DNA of 64,000 bases from SbD1 sp039679945 (lineage in GTDB: Bacteria; Desulfobacterota; Syntrophobacteria; Syntrophobacterales; Syntrophobacteraceae): the NCBI GenBank assembly GCA_039679945.1, contig JBDKTY010000239.1:1-64000 (forward strand), read 5' to 3'. A program made the position numbers and the translations under genes. The notes beneath the pieces are model-generated. The model saw nothing but the letters and a program-made list of their open reading frames with translations. It was not told the origin of the DNA and ran no database searches. Positions 1 through 9,642 of the stretch are shown here, one piece after another. Every line of letters begins with the position of its first letter. Positions within the stretch are counted from its first letter, which is position 1.

Positions 1-120
1 GCACTCGCGGAATTGATACCCTCCATTCACAGGATTCAAAACCAATCCCGGAAGATCCCGTGAATTCCGCTCGTATTAAACTGATCTCCAATGACCCGGT
101 TTAAAAGCCCGTTGCATAAC

Positions 121-163
121 ACAAGAAAGCCCACCGGCCGGGTAGGCTGGTGGGCTTTCTTGT
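121..163. terminator. Bidirectional terminator-like hairpin
   Basis: A perfect 15-bp inverted repeat (121-135 with 149-163) encloses a 13-base loop. The outer stem has a run of A on the left and T on the right, so either strand would give a GC-rich hairpin leading into a U-rich stretch. It lies 22 bases downstream of the minus-strand tRNA and probably ends that transcript. Bases 1-120 to its left show no gene. Confidence 0.7.
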
Positions 164-185
164 GGATCTTTCCGGTTAATCTCTA

Positions 186-257
186 AGCTGGCGAAGGGAG
201 TCGAACCCCCAACCTGCTGATTACAAATCAGCTGCTCTACCATTGAGCTACGCCAGC
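186..257 (-). tRNA. tRNA-Thr (anticodon UGU)
   Basis: On the minus strand the sequence folds as a cloverleaf. A 7-bp acceptor stem (GCTGGCG with CGCCAGC) is followed by a D-arm (GCTCAATGGTAGAGC), a 17-base anticodon arm with loop TTTGTAA, and a T-arm containing GGTTCGACTCC. The loop gives anticodon UGU, which reads ACA (threonine). The 3' CCA is not encoded. Bases 258-488, between the tRNA and the next gene, hold no recognisable gene. Confidence 0.93.
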
Positions 258-488
258 GTAAACCGTGAATGGCCTTATATCATGCGGGTTTAAAGCAGGT
301 CAAGCCGAAAGGGAAACCGGGGACCGGGTGCACCTTTGGCGCTCCCGGTCATGCGAATGAGCGGCCGGTTATGCTCCGTGCCCACGGAGGATTACGCTCA
401 CGCAATCCGAAATAGCCGCCCCGGTTATAGTCACGCTCCGCGCCAATGAAGGGTTACTGACCAACCGGATTGCAAGGGCGATCCAGGA

Positions 489-2231
489 TCACGGGTGATA
501 TTGCATCCCCAGGATCATCTCCCTGAACTTCATGCACAGTTCACGCGAAGCAAGGTGTTCGAATATTTCCCCGTCGGGTTTGACCCCGCGAATGATTCCG
601 TCCCGGACGAACATTCCCAGCAGAACCTTCCCGATCTCGCGCCTGCCGCCGCGGATGTGCCCTCCCGGCAGGCAGTCCACCACGGACTTTTCACTCGGCT
701 TCGGTTGCCCGGGTTCATGCTCGCGCTTGCGGGAACCACCTTCCATATTCCGACCGAGTTCAGACCCGGACACACCAAACGCAGGACGTGCCAGGGTGCC
801 CGCTCCTCCCGCCACTTCCCGCATCTCCCCGGCACTCAGCGTCTTCATGAAGTTGACGACCCTCCCGAGCCGCAGCAGCGTCGCGGCTTCCAGCCGTGTC
901 GTCGTGTCGGTAATCGGGAGCGCCGTCGCCCGCATGAGCGAAAACCGGTCCGGGAGCAGCCCCCGTTCCCTGCATTTTTCAAAATCACTGCTCCCCGGAG
1001 CCGGGTAGAATACCGACACCCCCGCCAGCACCTTCATCGGCAAAAGATAGAGAAGGTCGGCCAGCGACTCCTCCGCGTCCTGCTCAGGCGCACCCACGAT
1101 GATATAGCCGACGCACTCCAGACGATACTTCCCGGCAAGGCGCACCGCATTTTCGAACGATTCCCGGACGTCTGGACGCCGGAACCGCTTGAGCTGCGCT
1201 GCGCAGGTCGTACACAGTGAAAGATTGAGCGCCGTGAATCCCGCTTCCTTCATTGCCCGGACAACCTCCTCGTCCAGAGTCGGAGGGAAGAGTCCGTTCA
1301 TGGCCCTCAATTCCAGGCCGTATCCGGCGAAGCGCTCCTTTATTCTTCCCAGAAGCGAGAGGAACCACTTCCGCTCAAAGGAGATGTTCTCATCCTCAAA
1401 ATCGATGAACCGGGCGCCGAAATCGAAAACCGCCAGTTCCAACTCCCGCATAACCGTGTCCGTACTCTTGAGCCGGAAGCGCGACCACGCGGCGCCACCC
1501 ACTGAGCAGTAACTGCACCGCAGAGGACACCCCCTGCTGGAAACGATCACCGCACTCGGTTTTCCCTTCCTTCGGTAAAAAACAGAATCAATAAGCTCGA
1601 CAGCGGGAGAAGCCACGGCGTCGAGGTCCTGAATTACGGCGGGAGGATTCACAAAGATGCCGCCATCGGGCATCCGAAAACCGATGCCGGGAACGTCTTC
1701 CAGGGGCAGGCGCCCGGTGAGCGCCCGAGCGAGCCGCGGCAGGGCGGCTTCGCCCTCGCCCCGGATAACATAGTCGACGCACTCGTGGCGCAGCACTTCC
1801 CCGGGCAACTCCGTCGGGTGGTGCCCCCCGAGCACGACGGCGGCTCCTGGACACTTCCTCTTCACGGCTTCGGCCGTCTCAATAGCCTCATCGCTGTAGG
1901 CCGTGAAAAGAGAGGATATCCCGATAAGAACCGCGCCTGACTCACGGGCGAGTTCACCGATTTGCTCGAAGCCGTAGCCGAAATGCTTGAACTGGTGGAA
2001 CAGGGAAAAAGGGGAAATGTCGGCCGTGGGATAGAATTCCTTCAGGTACCCCATTTCCCGTGGCAGCCGGATGGTTTGCGCTTTCGGCGTGGCAAGCGCA
2101 TCGATGATACGGACCGAAAACCCGTCCCTCTCCAGGGCCGATGCAATGCTGGCAAGGCCATACGGGATCGTCCGCTTGGCGGTGAGATAGAAATCCCTTA
2201 TGGGCGGCTGGATGAGAAGGACATCGGGCAT
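489..2231 (-). CDS. B12-binding domain radical SAM protein
   Basis: 580 aa. Residues 1-170 form a Rossmann-like B12-binding-type domain; a GGHHPTELP segment near 135-143 is typical of the B12-binding radical SAM superfamily. The radical SAM core follows, with CPLRCSYC giving the 4Fe-4S ligands Cys235, Cys239 and Cys242. The C-terminal 150 residues are not assigned. Relatives include methyltransferases such as BchE- and P-methylase-type enzymes, but the substrate cannot be read from sequence. The start is 3 bases after the priA stop, so it is the last gene of the M23-priA-radical SAM operon. The role could be a small-molecule or cofactor modification. The family call is secure and the function is open. 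Confidence 0.85.
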   Translation of the reverse strand: MPDVLLIQPPIRDFYLTAKRTIPYGLASIASALERDGFSVRIIDALATPKAQTIRLPREMGYLKEFYPTADISPFSLFHQFKHFGYGFEQIGELARESGAVLIGISSLFTAYSDEAIETAEAVKRKCPGAAVVLGGHHPTELPGEVLRHECVDYVIRGEGEAALPRLARALTGRLPLEDVPGIGFRMPDGGIFVNPPAVIQDLDAVASPAVELIDSVFYRRKGKPSAVIVSSRGCPLRCSYCSVGGAAWSRFRLKSTDTVMRELELAVFDFGARFIDFEDENISFERKWFLSLLGRIKERFAGYGLELRAMNGLFPPTLDEEVVRAMKEAGFTALNLSLCTTCAAQLKRFRRPDVRESFENAVRLAGKYRLECVGYIIVGAPEQDAEESLADLLYLLPMKVLAGVSVFYPAPGSSDFEKCRERGLLPDRFSLMRATALPITDTTTRLEAATLLRLGRVVNFMKTLSAGEMREVAGGAGTLARPAFGVSGSELGRNMEGGSRKREHEPGQPKPSEKSVVDCLPGGHIRGGRREIGKVLLGMFVRDGIIRGVKPDGEIFEHLASRELCMKFREMILGMQYHP

Positions 2232-2234
2232 GGG

Positions 2235-4481
2235 TCAGATATCACTCGCAGGATCGCGGTCCACGGTTATCTGGACCCCGCGATAGTCCGGATGGTTTTT
2301 CACCGATTCAATCACGAGTTCCACGAAGCTTTGCATATCGGAGCTTTGCCAGGTCTTGATAAACACCTGCCACCGGAAGCGGTTCTTGAGCTTGACGTAG
2401 ACGGCCGGGGAAGGCCCAAGGACGGCGATGTGGCGGCCGGAGTCCTTGAGCATCGCGGCTTTTTCACGGCAAAGCGCCGCGAGAAGTTGAGCGCCGCCCT
2501 TTGCGGTTTCCTCTTTTCCCGATGTGACGAGAAACTTCAGGAGCCGTGAAAACGGCGGATACTGGAGAACCTTCCGCGACTCCAGCTCGGTTTTGCAAAA
2601 GCCGTCGTAGTCCATCTTCAAAAGGGAATCGATAGTGTAATGGCCGGGGTTGAAAGTCTGCAGAATCACCACGCCCGGGTCCTCGCCGCGTCCGGCGCGC
2701 CCGGCCACCTGGAAAAGCAGTTGGACAAGATTTTCACCGGCCCGAAAGTCGGGCACCTGGAGTCCGACATCCGCGTTGATCACGCCAACCAGGGTGACGC
2801 CTGGGAAGTCATGCCCCTTTGCTATCATCTGAGTACCGAGCAAAATGTCGGCACGCCCCGTCCGGACAGAATCCAGGGCCTCTATCAGTTTTTCCGGACT
2901 GTCCATGGTGTCCCTGTCAACCCTCACCAGTTTCGAATTCGGGAAAAGCAGCCTGAGTTCCTTTTCCACCCTCTCGGTCCCGAACCCGTGCGCGAACAGG
3001 GCTGCGTGCCCGCACTGGGGACATCTTTCGGGAAGCCCCGTTTCCCAGCCGCAGTAGTGGCAGCGCAGACAGTTCTCTTTCTTATGATAGGTCAACGTCA
3101 GGCTGCAGGAGATGCACTGGAGGATATGGCCGCAGGCGTTGCAGAGGAAGTGCCTGGCATAGCCGCGCCGATTCAGGAAGAGCATGGCCTGGCGTCCTTC
3201 GGTCAGCACCTGCCCGACGGCGTCCTTGAGCCTGTGCGACAGGACCGCGCCCCGGGCCCCTTCCCTTTTCATATCGACGATTTCAAGCGTGGGCTGGGGT
3301 CGGCCCAGGATGCGCGAAGGGAGTTGGACGCAACGGTATTGCTCGACCCCGACCCGGTGGACAGTCTGAAGCGAGGGGGTCGCCGATCCGAGCACGACGG
3401 GGATACCCAGGATCTTGCCGCGCATGAGGGCCACGTCACGGGCATTGTACCGGAGACGGTCTTCCTGCTTGTAGGCCGGGTCATGTTCCTCGTCCACGAT
3501 AATCAGTCCCACGTTGCGGGCGGGCGTCAGCACGGCCGACCTGGCACCCAGTACGATCCGGGTCTTTCCGCCCAGGATGCCGGCCCACTGCCGCCGCCGA
3601 TCCGCTTCGGTCCTCGCGCTGTGCCACACCGCCAGAAGCGGCCCAAACCTTTTCCTGAAGATGGCCTCTATCTGCGTGCTGAGCGCTATTTCCGGAACAA
3701 GTACCAGGGCGCTCTTGCCGTTCCGCAGGGCCGTCTCTATCAGGCGGATGTAGAGTTCGGTCTTGCCGCTTCCCGTGACGCCATAGAGAACGAACGGTTC
3801 GAAGGCTGGGTTTTCGAGATGTCGGGATATGGTATCGAAGGCCAGCTTCTGGTCGTCGGTCAGCTCGAACCCCGGCCCGGAGGCTGTTTCGTGGCCTGAC
3901 GGCTCAAGCGGCGCCTGTTCCCGATCCTCAATGGAGACAGTCCCGTTTTTCTCGAACTTTCGCAGCCAGTAATCGGCGTTGCGGATGGATTGCCGCAATG
4001 CCTTCACGGGTAGTTCTCCGCCGGACTGCTCCAGCAGTTGAAGGACATGGCGGCCGCTTTCCGCCATCCGCGGATCTCCGGGCGTCTTCCCGCTGAGCCG
4101 GACCATCCGTATCCGGGGGCCGTCCCTGAGCGCGCCGATCTTGTGTGGCTCCCGGACGGGTACGGCGAAGCCAAGGACTTCTCCCAGCGGATAGAAGTAG
4201 TATTCGGCAATCCACCGACTGAGCGCAAGGAGGTCCTCCGGAACGACCGGCTGGGGTTCCAGATCCTCGTGGATGGGACGGATCGTGATGTTTTCGGGAA
4301 GGTCGGGAGGCGACTCGCCCACGGAGAGAACAATCCCCGCGACCCTGCGTTTGCCCAGGCCGACGGAAACCATGCTCCCGGGACGCACAGTCTCCCGCAT
4401 GCTCTCCGGGATGGAGTAATGCAGGATCTTATCGAGGGCCGTACCCAGGATGATGATTTCGGCAAACAGGAGTGCCATCAT
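2235..4481 (-). CDS. priA: Primosomal protein N' (replication restart helicase PriA)
   Basis: 748 aa, normal length. PriA binds stalled or collapsed forks and reloads the replicative helicase. The N-terminal DNA-binding region (about 1-110) is followed by a helicase with Walker A GVTGSGKT (234-241) and DEEH (330-333), with an aromatic-rich-type loop right after it. A cysteine cluster inside the helicase (447, 450, 456, 459, 474, 477, 487, 490) binds two zincs in the family. The ATG overlaps the stop of the upstream M23-type gene by one base (TAATG), which indicates translational coupling. All key motifs are intact. Confidence 0.96.
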   Translation of the reverse strand: MMALLFAEIIILGTALDKILHYSIPESMRETVRPGSMVSVGLGKRRVAGIVLSVGESPPDLPENITIRPIHEDLEPQPVVPEDLLALSRWIAEYYFYPLGEVLGFAVPVREPHKIGALRDGPRIRMVRLSGKTPGDPRMAESGRHVLQLLEQSGGELPVKALRQSIRNADYWLRKFEKNGTVSIEDREQAPLEPSGHETASGPGFELTDDQKLAFDTISRHLENPAFEPFVLYGVTGSGKTELYIRLIETALRNGKSALVLVPEIALSTQIEAIFRKRFGPLLAVWHSARTEADRRRQWAGILGGKTRIVLGARSAVLTPARNVGLIIVDEEHDPAYKQEDRLRYNARDVALMRGKILGIPVVLGSATPSLQTVHRVGVEQYRCVQLPSRILGRPQPTLEIVDMKREGARGAVLSHRLKDAVGQVLTEGRQAMLFLNRRGYARHFLCNACGHILQCISCSLTLTYHKKENCLRCHYCGWETGLPERCPQCGHAALFAHGFGTERVEKELRLLFPNSKLVRVDRDTMDSPEKLIEALDSVRTGRADILLGTQMIAKGHDFPGVTLVGVINADVGLQVPDFRAGENLVQLLFQVAGRAGRGEDPGVVILQTFNPGHYTIDSLLKMDYDGFCKTELESRKVLQYPPFSRLLKFLVTSGKEETAKGGAQLLAALCREKAAMLKDSGRHIAVLGPSPAVYVKLKNRFRWQVFIKTWQSSDMQSFVELVIESVKNHPDYRGVQITVDRDPASDI

Positions 4482-5863
4482 TACTCTTTGCCGGACGGCG
4501 GTTCCTGGCTTTTGGGCGTCGCGGCTCCGAGGGCGGCCACATAGGCATCGCGGGTCTTTTCAAACTCGGTTCGCGCCGACTTGGGAACGGTCATGAGCCG
4601 GGGAAAATCAGCCGTCTGGAAGTTGACCGGCTTCCCGGACTTATTGAGAGAGAAATCGAGAAAGGTTTTCCCGCCGGCGCCGGCCCCCACCGTTCCGATG
4701 ACTTCGCCCTCGGAGACAATGCTGCCACGGTACAGGCCGCGGCTATAGCCGGACAGATGGCCGTAGTGACTCTTATACCCGCCACGATGGCGGATTTCTA
4801 TGGACAGGGGCGTTTTCCCCTTCTTGTTCAGGGCGGATATGACTCCATCGCCGATAGAGCTTACCGGCGTACCCTTGGGAGCGGCATAGTCTATCCCCAG
4901 ATGAGGGCGGTAGATTTTCAACACAGGCTTTACGTTCTTGTAGGCACTGGGCGAAATAAGCCGACGATAGCTGAGCGGGCTTTTCAGGAAAGTCTTCTTA
5001 AGGGATGCCCCCCTGCTGTCGAAGTATTCCCACGACCCCTCGGAGGACTGAAACCCGAAGGCCTGATAAACCTTCCCCGAAACCGCCATCTCGGCTGCCA
5101 GGATCAGATACTGTTTGCCTTCCGTACTCTGGATCTCCTGTTCCTGGAAGTAGACGCCGAAAGTGTCACCATCCTTGAAGTCAGTGGTGAAGTCAATGTC
5201 GTAGGAAAAAATGTCCGCCAGGTTCGAAATGAGATTGGCGGGCAGACCTCCGGCAATGCAGGAATCATAAAAGTTTTCAGCGAAACGGCACCGGACTGTC
5301 CGTACCGGTGTTTTTTGAGCAGCTTCCTGCGGCCGGCATTCCCAGCCTTCCGCGGATTTCCGCATCGTGAAAGGGGCTCCGCCAGGCGGCGAGTAGATAA
5401 TTCTCACCGGCTGCCGGTCTTCGCGGTTAAGAAGGACTATCAGTTCGTCTCCCTCCCTGACCTGGGCAAAGGGGGAGGTCTTGCAGGCCGTTTCCCACTG
5501 CACGATGTGTTCGTTGGAAATGCCGAAGCCTTCCAGTATCCGGGAAATCGAATCTCCCGTCTGCACTACCTGATGCCGGATCTCGTATTTCCCGGCGGGT
5601 TCGCGGTTATGAGCAGGCGGAAGAACCTCCTCCCGGGACGGTTCAAACATGGTAACCGTTTCGGCCGTGGACACACCGGCCTTCCCCGGCGCCACGCCGG
5701 CCGGCTTGTAATACTGCCGGTAGGCCCCGAAAGCGATTCCCACTGCCACCAGCAGTAAAAACAGGTGCCTTCCCCGAAACCCACGGCGCCGCGGGCGCGA
5801 GTGCTCAGGCCACCCCGGCAGGCTTTTCACCACCAGTTTTTTCATCGGGTCTTTGGACATCAC
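4481..5863 (-). CDS. Membrane-anchored M23-type protein with degraded zinc site
   Basis: 460 aa. A basic N-terminus and one membrane helix (about 32-48) anchor a periplasmic protein. A LysM/OapA-like segment (about 93-145) is followed by a linker and a C-terminal M23 (LytM/DD-endopeptidase) fold. The first metal motif HLGID is present (His321, Asp325), as is the HYGH segment (366-369). The third motif, normally HLHF, reads FLDF (401-404), so one catalytic and one zinc-binding histidine are missing. It may therefore be a non-catalytic factor of the EnvC/NlpD kind that controls amidases or binds murein (inference). First gene of the operon with priA. Confidence 0.82.
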   Translation of the reverse strand: MMSKDPMKKLVVKSLPGWPEHSRPRRRGFRGRHLFLLLVAVGIAFGAYRQYYKPAGVAPGKAGVSTAETVTMFEPSREEVLPPAHNREPAGKYEIRHQVVQTGDSISRILEGFGISNEHIVQWETACKTSPFAQVREGDELIVLLNREDRQPVRIIYSPPGGAPFTMRKSAEGWECRPQEAAQKTPVRTVRCRFAENFYDSCIAGGLPANLISNLADIFSYDIDFTTDFKDGDTFGVYFQEQEIQSTEGKQYLILAAEMAVSGKVYQAFGFQSSEGSWEYFDSRGASLKKTFLKSPLSYRRLISPSAYKNVKPVLKIYRPHLGIDYAAPKGTPVSSIGDGVISALNKKGKTPLSIEIRHRGGYKSHYGHLSGYSRGLYRGSIVSEGEVIGTVGAGAGGKTFLDFSLNKSGKPVNFQTADFPRLMTVPKSARTEFEKTRDAYVAALGAATPKSQEPPSGKE

Positions 5864-5911
5864 GGGTTTTTCAATATTTGAGGAAAGGTTATTGGCTATG
5901 TTTACAACTAT

Positions 5912-5940
5912 TTAGTATCATATGCGGAAAACCAGGTCAA
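5912..5940 (-). promoter_or_regulatory. Sigma70-type promoter for the M23-priA operon
   Basis: Read on the minus strand: -35 TTGACC (5935-5940), 17-base spacer, -10 TACTAA (5912-5917). It lies about 50 bases upstream of the M23-type start codon at 5863. Sequence match only. Confidence 0.5.
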
Positions 5941-6044
5941 AACCTATCGGGGCCATTTCAAGCGCATGATGACGATCGTTGATATTCGCGGCTTCGATAC
6001 GCCGGAAAAACCTCGCCGGCTCAGGGTCCGAACTATATTAGCGC

Positions 6045-6072
6045 TTGCGTGGCACCGCTTCAGGCGTATAAT
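6045..6072 (+). promoter_or_regulatory. Sigma70-type promoter for the HU gene
   Basis: -35 TTGCGT (6045-6050), 16-base spacer, -10 TATAAT (6067-6072), followed by an untranslated leader of about 80 bases before the HU start. The -10 is a perfect consensus. Confidence 0.55.
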
Positions 6073-6158
6073 GCCCCTCATATAAAAGTTACCGGCAATC
6101 CAGTTCCATTAAGGCTTTTCAGCCATTTCACACCACATCGAAACAGAGGAGAAATTCC

Positions 6159-6431
6159 ATGACGAAGTCCGAACTAGTTGCAAAAATGGCGGAAACAGGG
6201 GGTATTGCCCGCTCCGTCGCCGAAAAAGCGCTCAACGGCTTTATTTCAACCGTTGGCCAGGCCCTGGCGGAAAATGAAAAGATCACCCTCGTGGGCTTCG
6301 GCACTTTTGACGTTGCATCGAGAGCACAACGCGAAGGACGCAATCCCCGGACAGGCCAGCCCATTACCATCCCCTCCTCGAAAGCCGTCAGGTTCAAAGC
6401 TGGTAACCGTCTCAAGGACACCTTGAAATAA
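6159..6431 (+). CDS. HU-family DNA-binding protein
   Basis: 90 aa, the standard HU length. HU dimers bend DNA and compact the nucleoid. The N-terminal helices (MTKSELVAKMAE) and the signature FGTFDVASRAQREGRNPRTG (beta-arm region, 47-66) are present, including the conserved GRNPRTG. The start is supported by AGAGGAG eight bases upstream. A second, distinct HU/IHF-like gene lies at 10080-10388, so this genome carries at least two. It is monocistronic or read through into the phosphorylase that follows. Confidence 0.93.
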   Translation: MTKSELVAKMAETGGIARSVAEKALNGFISTVGQALAENEKITLVGFGTFDVASRAQREGRNPRTGQPITIPSSKAVRFKAGNRLKDTLK

Positions 6432-6479
6432 CCTGTGCCGATGGACCTCCCCGGTCCCGGAAGAGACTTCTCCTCTCTC

Positions 6480-7232
6480 ATGCGCCAAGACAAAGACTCA
6501 TGCCTCATTGAACCGCGAAGGGGCAGGAAAGAAGATCCCCTGCCCCATTCAGCTATCCTGGTTTTCAATCCTGAAGACCTTCGCACCTTTCAGGACTGTT
6601 TCACCCACCCCGTGAGCAAGTCGCACAAGATCGCACTGGCTGATGTTTTTACCGGAGAATTCAACGGCTCGCCCATTGCCCTTGCCGGACCGATGCTTGG
6701 CGCACCCCAGACTATCCTCGTCCTGGAGAGAATAATCGCCCTGGGGGCCAGGCAGGTTATCGCCTCGGGCTGGTGCGGCTCTCTCCAAACACATGTCGGC
6801 ATCGGTGATATAGTCCTGCCCGTGGCCGCCATATCGGAGGAGGGGACATCCCGCCACTATCCCGAGGACACCGCGGCGCCTTCACTCCACCTCATGCAAA
6901 CCCTGAGGCAGGCGCTAGGGCCATCCGACCGGCCCATTCACGAAGGGACGGTCTGGACAACGGATGCTCCCTTTCGCGAAACAGTCACCAAGGTAGAGAG
7001 ATACCAATCCGAGGGTGTGCTCGCGGTTGAGATGGAAACGTCCGCGCTCTTTACAGTGGCCAGGTTTCGTGGCATCGATCTCGCCGTGGTCCTCGTGGTC
7101 TCGGACGACCTCTCCAACTTCAAGTGGCGTCACGGCTTCCGGGAGCCGGTCTTCAGGGAATCGCGCCGAAAAGTTGCCCGTCTGACACTTGATGCATCAT
7201 CTTCGGCGGCGGCAAGCCTCTCTCATAGTTGA
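6480..7232 (+). CDS. Nucleoside phosphorylase family protein (PNP/UDP type)
   Basis: 250 aa. The family cleaves nucleosides or related thio-nucleosides with phosphate or water. The glycine-rich segment ASGWCGSL (about 100), the EMETSALF motif that contacts the ribose (near 195) and SDDLS (near 213), holding the base-binding Asp, are visible. I placed the start at 6480 because the recognisable PRRG segment begins soon after; an in-frame ATG at 6435, 4 bases after HU, is possible, but neither has a good ribosome site. The substrate (uridine, purine, methylthioadenosine or a futalosine-type compound) cannot be told. Confidence 0.8.
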   Translation: MRQDKDSCLIEPRRGRKEDPLPHSAILVFNPEDLRTFQDCFTHPVSKSHKIALADVFTGEFNGSPIALAGPMLGAPQTILVLERIIALGARQVIASGWCGSLQTHVGIGDIVLPVAAISEEGTSRHYPEDTAAPSLHLMQTLRQALGPSDRPIHEGTVWTTDAPFRETVTKVERYQSEGVLAVEMETSALFTVARFRGIDLAVVLVVSDDLSNFKWRHGFREPVFRESRRKVARLTLDASSSAAASLSHS

Positions 7233-7300
7233 TTTTTCCCCCCCACCTGCATTACCCTGATCAATGGTAAAATACTCCAAGACCAAGGTGGCACGAGCCC

Positions 7301-9331
7301 ATGGATGAAAAACAGGATATCCGCGCTCTGATCGAGGAACTGCGCCGGCAGATCGCCCATCACAACTATCGCTACTACGCCCTTGATGAACCTGAAGTAA
7401 GCGATGCCGAGTACGACAGGCTTTTCGCCGAACTGGTGGGGCTGGAAAACGAGAACCCGGAACTCATCACGCCCGACTCCCCCACTCAGCGTGTCGGGTT
7501 CGCGCCGATCGAAAAGTTCCTGAGTTTCCGCCATGAAATGCCGCTGCTCAGTCTCGAAAATGCGATGGCCGAAGAGGACGTGTTCGAATTCGACAGGCGG
7601 GTCAGAAGGCTCCTCGACCATGGTGGCGACATTGAGTATGTAGCGGAGCCAAAGATGGACGGGCTCGCCGTGGAGATGGTCTATGAGGACGGGGTTTTCA
7701 TCGGGGCCGGCACCCGCGGTGATGGGTTCACGGGCGAGGATGTGACCGCCAACGTGAAGACCATCCGCTCCCTTCCGCTCAAGCTTCATCCCGCGAGTCC
7801 CGGAGGCTCCCTGCCCCGCAGAATGGCGATTCGGGGTGAGGTCTACATGGAGAAGAAAGACTTCGAGGCATTGAACGAACGCCGCAAGAATGCGAACGAA
7901 CCCGTTTTCGCAAATCCCAGGAACGCGGCAGCGGGCTCTCTTCGCCAACTCGATCCCAACATAACCGCCAACCGCTCCCTGAGAGTGTACTTTTACGGCG
8001 TCGGAACACTGGAGGGGCATGAGTTCAAAAGTCAGTGGGAACTTCTGAACCAGCTCAAGCAATGGGGGCTGCCGGTAAACCCCAGATCGATCAATTGCGT
8101 TAACATTGACGCGGCCATCTCCTTTTACGGTCAGCTCGTCGAGCAAAGAGAAGGTCTTCCGTATGAGATCGACGGGATGGTGATCAAGGTAAACCGCTTC
8201 GACCTCCAGGCGGAACTGGGGGAGAAATCCCGAAGCCCCCGCTGGGCGATAGCCTTCAAGTTCAACCCCGATGAAGCCCAGACTCACGTTCTCGATATAG
8301 ATGTGCAGGTCGGCCGCACCGGCATTCTTACGCCCGTGGCCTTCCTCAATCCCATCCTCGTTGGCGGTGTCACGGTAAAGCGCGCCACTCTCCACAACAT
8401 GGACGAGGTGGAGCGCAAGGAAATACGCATCGGGGACGCGGTAGTCGTACACAGAGCCGGTGACGTGATTCCGGAGGTCTCCCGGGTCATCAAGGAGAAG
8501 CGAACCGGCGAAGAAAAGCCTTTCCACATGCCGGATACCTGCCCCTCCTGCGGTGGACGGGTGGTACGGTTGCCGGACGAGGCTTTTCACAGGTGCCTCA
8601 ACCGCAACTGCCCGGCCCAGGTAAAGGCTTCCATAGCGCACTTCGCGAGCCGGGATGCCATGGATATCGAGGGACTCGGACACAGGATCGTCTCCAGGTT
8701 CATAGACGAAGGCATCATTTCCTCCGTCCCCGACCTCTACAGGCTCGGACTCGATGACCTCCAGCATCTCCCCGGGTTCGGACTCAAATCGGCCCAAAAT
8801 CTACTCGACTCCATTCAGGCCAGCAAGGAAACGACCCTTGCCCGGTTCCTCCACGCCCTCGGAATCAATCACGTCGGAGCCCACATGGCCGAACTTCTCG
8901 CCGGCCACTTTGGTTCGCTGGAATCGCTCAGATCTTCGAACGAAGAAGAGCTGCGGCAGATCGCCGGAGTGGGAGAAATTGTCGCGACCGCCGTCGCGGG
9001 ATATTTCTTAGACCCCTCGAACCGGAAACTCGTTGATGATTTGCTCTCCCTTGGCATAAAAATTGAACAATCACTACCGGCGCCCGTGGAGGAAGGCTTC
9101 TGGGCAGGGAAAACCGTGGTATTTACCGGCACCCTTTCGTCGATGCCGCGCCAGAGCGCCGCGCGCGCCGTCGCGGCAAAGGGGGCCCGGATAACGGAGA
9201 GCGTCAGCAAGAATACGGATATAGTCGTGGCGGGCAAAGACCCCGGATCAAAACTCGCAAAAGCCGAAAAGCTGGGGGTTCGCGTCATGGATGAAGCGGA
9301 GTTTTCCAGGATGCTCGATGAGATATTATAG
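7301..9331 (+). CDS. ligA: NAD-dependent DNA ligase LigA
   Basis: 676 aa, full length. It seals nicks in replication and repair using NAD. Domain Ia (HNYRYYALDEPEVSDAEYD, 21-39) binds NMN; the adenylated lysine is Lys118 in AEPKMDGLA. An OB fold, a four-cysteine zinc finger (CPSC...CLNRNC, about 409-430), a helix-hairpin-helix region (about 450-580) and a C-terminal BRCT domain (about 595-676) follow. AAGGTGG precedes the ATG. Followed 19 bases later by the acylphosphatase gene. Confidence 0.97.
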   Translation: MDEKQDIRALIEELRRQIAHHNYRYYALDEPEVSDAEYDRLFAELVGLENENPELITPDSPTQRVGFAPIEKFLSFRHEMPLLSLENAMAEEDVFEFDRRVRRLLDHGGDIEYVAEPKMDGLAVEMVYEDGVFIGAGTRGDGFTGEDVTANVKTIRSLPLKLHPASPGGSLPRRMAIRGEVYMEKKDFEALNERRKNANEPVFANPRNAAAGSLRQLDPNITANRSLRVYFYGVGTLEGHEFKSQWELLNQLKQWGLPVNPRSINCVNIDAAISFYGQLVEQREGLPYEIDGMVIKVNRFDLQAELGEKSRSPRWAIAFKFNPDEAQTHVLDIDVQVGRTGILTPVAFLNPILVGGVTVKRATLHNMDEVERKEIRIGDAVVVHRAGDVIPEVSRVIKEKRTGEEKPFHMPDTCPSCGGRVVRLPDEAFHRCLNRNCPAQVKASIAHFASRDAMDIEGLGHRIVSRFIDEGIISSVPDLYRLGLDDLQHLPGFGLKSAQNLLDSIQASKETTLARFLHALGINHVGAHMAELLAGHFGSLESLRSSNEEELRQIAGVGEIVATAVAGYFLDPSNRKLVDDLLSLGIKIEQSLPAPVEEGFWAGKTVVFTGTLSSMPRQSAARAVAAKGARITESVSKNTDIVVAGKDPGSKLAKAEKLGVRVMDEAEFSRMLDEIL

Positions 9332-9350
9332 GTAGGAACAAGAGGCGACT

Positions 9351-9629
9351 ATGAGAAACAAGCGCGCGCATGTCTGGATATCCGGCCGGGTACAGGGGGT
9401 GTTTTTTCGCGCCTTCACCCGCGATACGGCCATTCAACTGGGTGTCACCGGCTGGGCTCGCAATCTGAGTGACGGCCGCGTGGAGGCTGTGTTCGAGGGT
9501 GATGCGGGCACTATAGAGAGAATGCTGCAATGGTGTCATCAGGGTAGCCCGATGAGCCGCGTGGATACCGTCGAAGTCCTGGAAGAAGAGTACGCGGGGG
9601 ATTTTGAATCATTCAGAATCACTCACTGA
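9351..9629 (+). CDS. acyP: Acylphosphatase
   Basis: 92 aa, normal length. It hydrolyses carboxyl-phosphate bonds such as acetyl phosphate. The signature SGRVQGVFFRAFTRD carries the phosphate-binding loop and catalytic Arg; GWARNLSDGRVE holds the catalytic Asn. The gene follows ligA closely and overlaps or abuts the small membrane-protein gene. Confidence 0.93.
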   Translation: MRNKRAHVWISGRVQGVFFRAFTRDTAIQLGVTGWARNLSDGRVEAVFEGDAGTIERMLQWCHQGSPMSRVDTVEVLEEEYAGDFESFRITH

Positions 9630-9642
9630 CAAGGAAAGAACG

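Noticed and set aside
495..1220. 241-codon plus-strand open frame
   Set aside because: Lies fully antisense to the radical SAM gene and its translation is Arg/Pro/His-rich with no recognisable domain.
2640..3899. 419-codon plus-strand open frame
   Set aside because: Antisense to priA, whose motifs are complete; high-GC third positions keep the opposite strand open.
7223..8797. 524-codon minus-strand open frame
   Set aside because: Antisense to ligA; despite its length it has no family features, whereas LigA is intact end to end.
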